Shown here piece after piece: positions 47,081-56,999 of a stretch of DNA of 64,000 nucleotides. How positions within the stretch are numbered: the first letter of the stretch is position 1; each line of letters opens with the position of its first letter. The position numbers and the translations under genes are program-made. Under the pieces are notes generated by a model that was not told where the DNA came from, searched no databases, and saw nothing but the letters and a program-made list of their open reading frames with translations. Origin of the DNA: Adineta ricciae (taxonomy: Eukaryota > Rotifera > Eurotatoria > Adinetida > Adinetidae); NCBI GenBank assembly GCA_905250025.1, contig CAJNOJ010000018.1:558001-622000 (forward strand). The letters run 5' to 3'.

Positions 47081-49631
47081 ATGAAAAAAAATTCCGTGTT
47101 TGCAAATAAGAAGGGTCCTTTAACAAATGCTTTGGGTACGCCAATCAATAGATCATCGACAACATCATCTCTTTTCGATAGTAGTCTTCAACAACAGAAT
47201 CGAAATTGGCAAGCAACGCCGACGAACACACGTCGACTACCTCCTGGTCTTCATCATCAACAGTTGTTACATCCATCAAATTCAACAACAAGCATTCGAG
47301 CACATCCGACGGTTCCGACAGCGCCTATTGCTTCGAATACACCAAACACAAGCGTTGTGGCTCGTACCAAACCATGTACACTCCAAGGTCTTGTCGAAAA
47401 CTTGAATGAAGTAATGAAAGTTCTTGATTAAGCTGAACATGTTCTTTCTCATTGCACTGATATTAACAGTTGCTTGCTGAATTAACCATTCCGCATTCTA
47501 TACGCTATGAAACAAAGTACGGCTTCGAAGACATTCTCACTGTTCTTGACGTAAGCTTTTCTTCTTTATATTGATTTTCATGTCAAATCATCGTTTAGCA
47601 TCTGGCAAATCCCATTCGATATGAAAATCAACGCTTTCAACCGTTTCCTCTCGCACCTCAACCTACGAAGCCAGGTGGAAAAGTTTCATTAACAGATCGT
47701 TGGGCATATTTAAAACACGTACTTCTTACATATCGTCTTTCCACTTCGGAACAACTATCACGGATTAAACCCGACCGTTCCATGTCCAACGAACATATTA
47801 TGATTATGTTTGAATTACTAATTCAATTAACAACGTGTGTAATCAAAAGCGAACGAGAACAACAACGTATTTCCAAGAATAATTACTTAAAAGAATTCAA
47901 ATTATTAATGCGGCAGATGTTCTGGGTTGGTCGGCACGATCCAGTTGTGATGGAAGAGTCCATGTACGAATTAAGACACCATATTTACGCCAAAGATAGT
48001 CTTGAAGTCGTTGATAAATTGAAACATGAAAAACAAATGCAGGAAATGAATATCGAACGCGATCAACTCAAACAACAAGTAGAATCTGTAAATTTCAAAA
48101 ATAAAAACTTTCAATGGGCCATTTAGTTTGAAGTACTAAAAATCACCTTTCATGAACTTGATCAAGAATGTACAACTTTGACTAAAACCAACGATAGTGA
48201 TTTGGTTGAATTGGCAAGAAAACAAGAAGAAATATCTGAAGAACAAGCTAAATTAGTCGAATTAACACAAATCGTCGAACAAAAAGGTAAAACACCCTTC
48301 TTTTATTCAAGACCAATTCTTCTACTATCAATAAATAGAAATGGATAAAAAACATTTGACTGATCGTAATCAATCTTTATCCGATCGTTTATTCACTCAG
48401 CAAACTGATGCGGAATTACAGCGTCATATCCGTTCCAATAGTGAACTCAAGCAGCAACACGAAGTTCTACTTTCTACACTTCTTCTTGAACAGCAATTAC
48501 ATTCCACAGCATCGAATGAACATAAACGTCTCGTCAAAGAAGTTGGTTAAATTGAATATTCAAATGAACATCTGCTTTATTTTCTTCTAGTTACAAGACG
48601 CACTTGCTAAATATCAGATTTTATTGAGCGCTTATAAACACAAAGCACCTCGTCCACCTCCATCAGCTGTCGATTTTGATTTAAGCGATGTTATAGGTGA
48701 CACAACAGCGACTATTGATAATGACTCTGTCAAACAGGCACAAATAGCGATTGAAAGTTTGACGAAAGAAATCAGTACACAGGAGATCGCATTGACACAA
48801 CGTCATCGAGATTTGGAGCAAGAATCTAAAACAGTAAGAATTTTTGCTCGATATCGTTTGGTAAAAGAATGATTTGTTTGATATTTAGAAAATCGAAGAA
48901 CTTCAATCTGCTGAACGTGAATGGAAAGCAGCAGCTAAGAATGGACAACGTCGAGCCGCTCAACAGAACGAATTGAGTCGTTGTCAACAAGAGATTCGTT
49001 TGATCCGAACGAAAATTCTCGACATTGAACGACGAATCGAAGAGAAGAAAGCATCAACAATTGAATTGAAGAAAGACTGTGAACGAGTAATTCATTCTTC
49101 TTGAATCATTCTCTGTCTATCAGCTATCTTCTTAGATCAAATCGGGAATTGTGGAGTTAACGTCACGATTCGAAATCTTAGAGACCAATTATCTCAATAA
49201 AGACGAAGAACTGCGTCAAGAATTAACATGGTTTATCTTTGATCAAAGTCAACTGGCAAAAACATTTCGACGTGATGTCGACGAACTGAAACGTATGCAA
49301 CAAGAACATATGTCCAAATTAGAAATTCATTCAGTAAAATCGTCATTTGATGAACTTTTGCAACAACAAATTAATAAATTTTATCATTATAAACACTGTG
49401 AAGATGATGAAGAAGAAGACGAAGGTTGCGACGAACAAGACAAATTAGTAAAGAAATTTGAGAAATCTCATGAACAACATGTTCTATGGTTGAAAAAGAA
49501 GAAGAAAAACGTCAAACTCACAGGCCCTGTCATGGAGCGGTTTCGTACGTTTGTTGAATCTTCTCTTCAAGAGATTAATTCTCTTTTTGATTCTAGAGGA
49601 AATCTACGATCATCTACGAAGGCTTCAATAA
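47081..49631 (+). CDS. Coiled-coil protein, possibly a divergent NDC80/HEC1
   Basis: There are about ten exons with introns of about 46-60 bp. A basic, Ser/Thr/Pro-rich N-terminal tail (MKKNSVFANKKGPLTNALGT) precedes a helical domain (LLAELTIPHSIRYETKYGFE through NEHIMIMFELLIQLTTCVIK). Then come YLKEFKLLMRQMFWVGRHDP and a long coiled coil broken by a Pro-rich loop (KHKAPRPPPSAVDFDL). The last exon (49597-49631), after a 52-bp intron, gives QEIYDHLRRLQ and TAA. A disordered basic tail, calponin-homology-sized helical domain and coil with a mid-coil break match the plan of the kinetochore microtubule binder NDC80, and short stretches align by eye. Sequence identity is low, so this is a tentative inference. 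Confidence 0.5.
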
Positions 49632-49729
49632 CTCTTTTTTTGCCTCTGTCTTTCTCTCTCTCTCAATCATTGTATCAGATAAAAGAATTTAATTTATGTT
49701 TTTATAATATACTAAATATAATTTTTTCA

Positions 49730-49748
49730 GATTATTCGAGAAAAAAAA
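49730..49748 (+). promoter_or_regulatory. Splice-acceptor-like site just before gephyrin ATG
   Basis: TTTTTTCAG ends at 49730, 18 bp before the gephyrin start, with only 117 bp between the upstream stop and this start codon. It could be a spliced-leader trans-splice acceptor or the 3' end of a 5'-UTR intron. Without transcripts this is inference. Confidence 0.35.
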
Positions 49749-52612
49749 TATGATGCAATTGACTTTCGCAGTTGTGACAGGTATTTACATGATTATCTTG
49801 TTTCGAAAATGTGAAACGCTCTTCCTCGATCATTTCGCTATGAAATCCTATTTTTTGCTCAAAAAAGATTAATCGATATGATTTTATTTCTTTTCAGTGA
49901 GTACATCTTGCTATGCAGATCCAATTAAGGATCATTCAGGACCAGCACTAATTAAATATATGGCAGAAAAGCCAAATGATACGTATGTTGTTCAATTCGT
50001 GTCTGTCGGGAAACTATTCTTGTGTCTTATTCAGTGTACAATGGATTCATCTAGCATCTACAGTTGTACCGGACAATCAAAATCATTTGAAAGTAGGAAG
50101 AAGAGTTTACTGTATTGAAAAACGTTTCGCTTGGCGAGTTCTGTAGGAAACATTGTTGAAATTAAGTGACGAATTACGACCACATTTACTTTTGACTACG
50201 GGTGGGACAGGCATTAGTCCTGATGATGTTACACCAGAAGTAATTGTCTTCTTTTAATCGACGACCATTCATCGAAATGTTTAGGCAACCCGTGAAGTTA
50301 TTACAAAAGAAATTCCTGGTATGTCCCAAACAATGATAGCAAAATCGTTGGCAATTACTCCAATGGCAATGATTTCAAGGTAGACTCTTCTGAAAATTTC
50401 CTTTTTGTTTCGCAATCCTAGCTAATTATATTATTTAGACCAGTGTGCGGCATATACCAGAAAACATTAATTATTAATCTACCTGGCAGTAGCAAAGGAT
50501 GCGTGGTATGACTTAATTTCGAGAATGTACTGTTACATTTTTCGTTCCTTTTTTTTTGTGTAAAGGAGTGTTTAGATTTTGTCTATCCTATTCTTCGACA
50601 TGCAATAGATTTAATACAGGACAAACGCTCAGAAGTTGCCGTTACTCATGCAACAATGCAACATAAGGTTCGAGGATTCTTATTTTTATTGATTATGAGA
50701 ATTTTTCGAACATAATTATGCTTGTACAGACAGAGAGGAAACATCATTCTTGTGGTGAACATCATCATCATCATCATCATCAGCAGCATGGTATAATTGT
50801 TTCGATATTTGATCTGATAAAAGTATATTAATATCATCTAGCTGAGACAAGAAGAAAAGGTGAACGATTACGTCAATCTCCATTCCCAATGATATCTGTT
50901 CAAGATGCAATGAACATTATTTTCGAACAAATTGCTAAAATGCCGATCATCGATAGACCCTTGACTGGTAAATATGTCTGTTATGAACTATGTCGAACAA
51001 ATAGATTATGTGATATTTTAGAATGTTTAAATTATATTTGTGCGGAAGAAATCGTAGCCAAAGAGCCTTTTCCTCCGTTTCGAGCATCGGTGAAAGATGG
51101 TTATGCTGTTCGTTTGTATTCTGACCGATCTCACGAACAAATCTATGAAATTATTGGACGTTCCGATGCCGGAGGCGAAAGTGTAAGTCAAAAACTCGAA
51201 GTGCCAATCTGGAATCTATTGACAATCATCTGTATTTCAGGAAAACATTCCATTGAACGAAGGACAATGTGTCGTGATCAATACAGGTGCCAAACTACCT
51301 GACTCTGCCAATGCTGTCATTCAAATCGAAGATACTCAAGTACATGAATGGCATCCGAAGAAAATCAATGATACCAACGAGAAAAGTATTCGTATACTAA
51401 CGGAATGTTCGATGAATCAAGATGTTAGGTATGTTGAAAATGGATTCGAAGATAAGATATGCACGAAGAATCATTTTCTAGAGATATTGGAGATGATGTG
51501 AATGTTGGTGAACTCGTTTTGGGAAAAAATACATTGATAGGACCTGCTGAGTTGGGTCTTCTGGCAACGGTTGGTTTGCAAACAGTTCGAGTTTACGATA
51601 AGCCACGCGTAGTGATACTTTCGACTGGCAATGAAGTTCGTTTGATTTGTTTGGAGAAAGTGTAAAAAGATGAATTCTATCTAGTTAATGCCAGTCGATG
51701 CGCCATCGACAAATACAGGAAAAATTCGTGACAGTAACAAAATTATGCTTTTGAGTGCAGTACAAGATTTAAACATTCCCTTTGCTATTGATGGTGGCAC
51801 AGCAAAAGACGAGTATGCTTATCTTTCTTTTAAATTAAAATTTTATACAAAAATTCTCTCCCTTAAAGGGAAACTTCAGTTATTCAAACATTACAATCAG
51901 CTTTTGAGTTAGGTGATGTTATTATATCAACTGGTGGAGTTTCTATGGGTGATAAGGTATGTATATTTTTGCAAAGTAATCTACAAGATGAAACTGCTCT
52001 TTAGGATTTGCTGAAATCGATTTTAGTTGATAAATTCAATGCTACTATACACTTCGGTCGTTTACAAATGAAACCAGGCAAACCGAGCACATTTGCTACG
52101 TGCGAAGTCAACGGAAAGAAAAAGGTTTTCTTTGGTTTACCAGGTATGATTTCATTCCTGTAGCTTCATCCTTCTTATTTCTTTTCAATTATTTTTAGGT
52201 AATCCTGTATCAGCTATAGTCTCATATTGGTTACTGGTTGTTCCAACTCTAAAATATATGATAGGACATCAGCAACCTCATCACCCAATCATTCGCGTTC
52301 AAGTGAGTTTATTTGCAACGAAAACAGAACAAAAAAACAAAACGTTCGTTTATTTAGCTTGATCAACCACTATCGTATCTTGATTTACGACCTGAATATC
52401 TTCGTGTTATCATCGAGTGGTCCGTAAAATCTTCGATTCCAATCGCACGTGTCATTTCATCAGGCAATCAATGTAGTTCTCGATTGCTCAGTGCCCGACG
52501 TTGTACAGGTCTTGTCCGTTTACCCAGTAAAACCGACGTGAATGCATCATTTTTTCATACTGAATCCGATGGTCATGGTCAACAAGTAGATTGTCTACTC
52601 TTGTCCTTATAA
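49749..52612 (+). CDS. GPHN: Gephyrin, molybdenum cofactor synthesis (MogA-MoeA fusion)
   Basis: There are more than ten exons. N-terminal G domain: MMQLTFAVVT-VSTSCYADPI, LLLTTGGTGISPDDVTPEAT, GMSQTMIAKSLAITPMAMIS and LIINLPGSSKGC. A linker exon encodes seven consecutive His (CGEHHHHHHHQQH). The E domain follows: ISVQDAMNIIFEQIAKMP, FRASVKDGYAV, GQCVVINTGAKLPDSANAVI, VVILSTGNE, VIISTGGVSMGDKD, FGLPGNPVSAIVSYWLLV and PLSYLDLRPEYLRV. The stop is TAA at 52610-52612. The G domain adenylylates molybdopterin and the E domain inserts molybdate. In vertebrates the fusion also scaffolds glycine and GABA-A receptors. Motifs for both enzyme activities are intact; a synaptic role here is unknown. Confidence 0.92.
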
Positions 52613-52981
52613 TTACGATGAACACCGCGTGATAGTATCGACCTGATACGTGAAAATATTAAAATAGGCCAATTAATCCAATTAAAGGTGCCGTTTCGTT
52701 CCATTAATCACGTAGATGTAGCGAAATGCAAAGATTTATCCAAAACACCTGCGTCGGAACATTTGGCGGATGGTGTTCCTGAGTCTCTGTATGAAATCTT
52801 TGCACTACGTCAATTATATTTGTGCGAGTTTGATCGTAACGAGAAGCAAACGTCACATTTCATTGAATTAATTGGAATATTTCAATACTTTCCTTTCTAA
52901 GTTTTATACGAAAGAAAAATGAAAGCAAAGAAAAGTAAAACCGAATTATTGTTTTTTTGTACGTAATTCTTAATTTGATGA
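52613..52981 (+). other. Unexplained open stretch after gephyrin
   Basis: From about 52627 to the stop at 52898-52900, one plus-strand frame stays open for about 90 codons. It includes DSIDLIRENIKIGQLIQLKV, PFRSINHVDVAKCKDLSK and HLADGVPESLYEIFALRQLY. The composition looks protein-like, but there is no ATG at its beginning and no recognised domain. It could be a terminal exon, a gene remnant or an uORF-sized gene. The rest of the interval is AT-rich flank. Confidence 0.3.
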
Positions 52982-54602
52982 TTATGAAGATCGAAATCCT
53001 CCGACTAATAATGATAAATAGGCAGATAATGCATTCGCATTCAACATATTCATATTAACAAGATTATTTGGGTTAATCAATGCATTATTATTCATATTGG
53101 AATTTGCGTTTGTATTGGAAAATTTTAGTCCCAATGGGAGTTGTGCGGGAGAAGGTTTGGCTGAATTGAGATAAATTGATGATAAACGTTGTTGACTTGT
53201 GGAAGATTTTTTCAAACCCATTGCCTTTTTAATATTTTCTTCGAATAGAATTGTGCCTTTAGCTTTGGATAAATGTGACGAATCTTCGAAACAACCACGA
53301 ATATCATGAGAAATATTTGGATGAGAAATAATGAAAACTTTCAATTCAGGTGACGCCATGGCTACAAGAAAACGCTTTTCATTCATTCGAAGCTATCGAA
53401 AGCAGCAAACCTTGCAATAGATTATTTAATTTCTCGGTTTTCATTCGACTTTCATCACTGGATTGACGAGGGAAGATCAACGAAACATACACTTCAGATT
53501 GTGGACTAACTGTCTTGGTTGTAACAATCAATTCCTTGATCTGTTCGCTAACTTCCTGTTCGCTTAATTTATCGCGATTAAGATCATTTGCACCGATATG
53601 AAACATACTGAGTAACCTTCATTGTTAGCAGGAAAAGCTTCGGAAAACCACTTACATTTTCTTTGTACCGATAAAACGCGTTGTTTGAACAAATTCCAAT
53701 GCTTGAGCGACACGTTTGCCACGCTAAAAATATCATCTGTAGAAAAGTAAACCGCCTTGGGCTGATTTACCATTGTTTTGATGTATGTTTTCCTTTCGAC
53801 ATCAAATCGAGCTGGATCTAGGTATTTCAAAGCCGAATCACCGATAAGTACACTTTCAAATGTCAAAGTGCGCTCTGCACGATATTTCACTGAATTGGTC
53901 ATATTATCGAGAATTTTACTCGCTCTTCCAGTTGAATTATTGTTATTATGACTGTCTAGAACGACATGATTGTTGTTTTGAGCCATGGTGTAATTGCAGG
54001 TTGAGCTATTTGATGACAAATCTATGAAAAATCGCGTTTGATTACGCCTTCTTTTCTTTTCACATCAATACCAATACTTTCATTGTTAGCTGATGGAGAA
54101 TCCGTTGGTTTCATTCGATTGATAGGTGTCATTTGTTCTGAGATAGCGATTTCATTCAATCGCCGTTGGACATATTCGCAAATTTTCGATTCCATGGTAT
54201 TTTCCAGATTCAAAACTTCGTAGATGAGAAGTGTCAATTGTTGTCGAAGTTTCGAACAATTTTCGCAATGAATCGAACTCTTCGTTGTTGAATCACCTGC
54301 CCCCGTCAACGATTGATGGCTGGTTAAGGACGATTCACCTGTGGCAGTAATTAAAGGATCTTGTATAACATTAGCAAGTGCAGCATGAACAGCTTGGCTT
54401 AATGTAGAAGCTCCTTTCGCGTGACTTGTTGACAAGTCTATGATCAAAAACGGCAAATTATAGTTGAGCACGGGATGTTCATTTTACCTTGTTGTTGTCC
54501 GGTAAGAAAATGCTCGATCTGTTGATGTTCATTAATCATCAAATTATTCGAAAATGTAGTGAGATTCGTTTTCTCTTCGGATGAATGAATATTCGTCGAC
54601 AT
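52982..54602 (-). CDS. SGNH/GDSL-type hydrolase-like protein
   Basis: The start is ATG 54602 (MSTNIHSSEEKTNLTTFSNN), with several short-intron exons and a stop at 52984-52982. A Cys-containing helical region (CENCSKLRQQLTLLIYEVLN) comes first. The SGNH blocks follow in order: VLIGDSALKYLDP (block I, GDS with the nucleophile Ser), MFHIGANDL (block III, GxND), and CFEDSSHLSKAK (block V, DxxH). The C-terminal tail is Asn/Met/Leu-rich. There is no signal peptide. SGNH enzymes are esterases or acyltransferases. Similar intracellular SGNH domains also occur in ORF1 of some non-LTR retrotransposons, but no reverse transcriptase is nearby. The substrate is unknown. Confidence 0.72.
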
Positions 54603-54812
54603 AATCGTTCGAAATAGACAGAAAGATGAATGAGATACGCAGAAGAAGAAGATGAAGATCTTTTTGATAAATGTCTTAAGTTAGATCGACAAACAGTCGC
54701 ATAGAACAGAATGAATGAGAGAGTGTTGAACGGCGCGAAATTGAAATTAGTTTTCTTTGACTTTATTTTTTATAGAAAAAAAAAGAAACCAAACGCACGA
54801 TTTCGTTTCAGA

Positions 54813-56999
54813 TTACAGTGCAATCGAATTGGTTTGTTTTAAAAAATGAAATCCTTTGCGTTTTTTCGGATTATCAGATAAGGATTTAATGATTGGAGAA
54901 AGACTTGCTCCGCAACTGTCGGAATATTTATGTGTTAGCAGCGTGTTGTATGTTGCTGACGCGTTCAAATGTCGTGGTTTAACCGGCAATCCTTGGGCAG
55001 GTGATGTACTCGACGAATGACGATTATCGTTTTCACACAAGCAAAAGATTTGTTTAAACGTGTCGCGAAACGCTCGTGACATGAGACAATAAAGAAGAAA
55101 GTTAACTGAATTATTTATCAAAGCTAAGATATCAAACGTATCACCTAAACAACAAATAAAATGTACTTTGAAGATTTGCAGAAGAACAATCCTTACCGAG
55201 ATGTTGATAAATATCGGAATAATACTTCGACTTAGTTTTAGACAAAAACGCTAATAATAAAATTGCACCTTGAGGTAGTTCCGTAACCAGAAATAATACA
55301 CAGACGATAACTAACATTAAAGTTGTTCGGCGATTTTCATTTTCACGTTTTCGGCCTCGAATCCGTCCACCATTGGATGACGAAGTTGTCGTCGTTGATG
55401 AATGTCGATGTGCTTTCTCAGATTGCCGTAACGCATTTCTTAACTGTTGAATTAATAGAAAACTGAACAACAACAAAAGTGCACATGGAATTAACTTGAA
55501 TATCACGCTATGTAAAACAAAGACAGTTTCACGTAATGACAATGATTTACTAAACGAGGTTTCTTCGAAACGATAAAAGACGATTTGTTTAATAGGCTCC
55601 GATGATGTGTCATTTTGATAGGCTTTCACAATATGATGTCCAACATACGATGGAATACAAAGTGTCGTTGATAAAAGAACAACCATACTAACACCGAATA
55701 AAGCTCGTTCAGGCGAGGAAACATACGCGGATAAAGTTTTACAATTAAGAAATACGTAGCGAAAAGCGGCGAGAAACACTGTCAACCTAAAAATAAAAAT
55801 TTATTAATTATTTATGAGCGAAGAAGACTCTCTGTAGTTGATGTGAATTATGTATTTCTACGTGTTAATTATATGCTGCCTTTTCTTTGCAATAAAAAAT
55901 AATAAAATGAATATCTGCATGGAAAAATCATCTTTCTGATGAATTAACGTAATCACTTACCCTTTAGTTCATGTGATTACTTCATTTATCGTCCCGGAAT
56001 ACGTGTTGTCGCGAAACTGGGTGCTTTTTTTGCGAATCATTCTGTCTCCTTGTCATCTCAATGCACTTTCCATGTCGTGATAAGAAAGACTTTGCAACGA
56101 CGGAAAATCTCGAAGTATTCAATATTTTTCAAGCGGAAGAGACTAAATCTTTTGCACGGACGTCGGTAAAGAATATCCAGCTTATGAATAAACGACGAAC
56201 AGTCCTGATTAATCTAGTATTTTTCAACAAACTTATCAAACTTCTTCGCAATCACAGTTGCAGAAATGTCCCTTTTCCCTTCGAGAACGTGATGAATCTG
56301 ACGCAGCGATCGGAAATGTCAATTCATACTAATTTCCTTTTCAAATTTGAAAAGACGTGAATTGTACACATTGCTCAACTTTTAAGTAATTAATAAATGA
56401 CAATTCTTTTCAAGACAGATTAATCTATATCATGAGACTTACCATGTACTTATACAATGTAGTGTCAACGTGAAAAGCATATGTATCATGTAGAACTGGA
56501 CTTGAAAGTACGAGGTTGGATCTGGTTCACTTTTCAATTCACTCGAAGGCAAACAATAAAATATAATAACAGCCGGTAAAACAAATAACATCTTTAATAA
56601 ATCAGATAGTGCTAACGAAGTGAGAATCGTGTTTGTTGATGAACGCATTAATGGACGCGTTAATACAATAATATTAAATAAATTACATGTTAAACCAAAT
56701 ATACAGACAAAGCTTGATATTATTCCATGATAATCACGATAGAGAAGTCGATAGCGAACAAGTGAACTAATGTTTTCATTGAAACCATATGGAAGAACAG
56801 TGGACTCGTCTGAGATGAGTATTGATTCGGTGATATTAGCAATGATGAGTTGAACAATGGTTGAAGTCGAGTACGAACGATTTGTGAACATTGAAGGCGA
56901 TGAACGTAATGACATAATGTCAAGAAATGAGTTAATATAGAGTGCTAAACATAAAAGATGACATTTATCTTGGATGAAGGAAGAGAAAGGTAAATGCAT
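54813..56999 (-). CDS. Class A GPCR, peptide-receptor type (FMRFamide/myosuppressin-like)
   Basis: There are three exons, with one long intron (about 55790-56440). Seven hydrophobic segments are visible: TM1 with GLTCNLFNIIVL, TM2 with LTSLALSDLLKMLFVLPAVI, TM3 ending ISTWLTVFLAAFRYVFL, TM5 with IPCALLLLFSFLLIQQL, TM6 with LVIVCVLFLVTELPQGAI, and TM7 with ALINNSVNFLLYCLMS. The canonical DRY is FRY here, as in the WLTVxLAxxRY pattern of DMSR- and FMRFamide-receptor-like proteins. N-linked sequons (NRS, NIT, NIS) lie before TM1. The third loop and tail are Ser/Arg-rich. The start is ambiguous: ATG 56999 or an internal Met (MFTNRSYS). The ligand is inferred only. Confidence 0.82.

Noticed and set aside
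49545..49753. Long C-terminal extension of the coiled-coil gene overlapping gephyrin
   Set aside because: A 52-bp intron (49545-49596) leads to a short last exon ending at 49631; the extension is hydrophobic, low-complexity and intronic or intergenic.
50750..50800. CAT run as a CRISPR or functional repeat array
   Set aside because: It is a simple trinucleotide run inside a coding exon of gephyrin.
52982..54602. Calling the SGNH gene a retrotransposon ORF1
   Set aside because: No reverse transcriptase, endonuclease, target-site duplication or poly(A) tail is visible nearby; kept only as a possibility in the findings.
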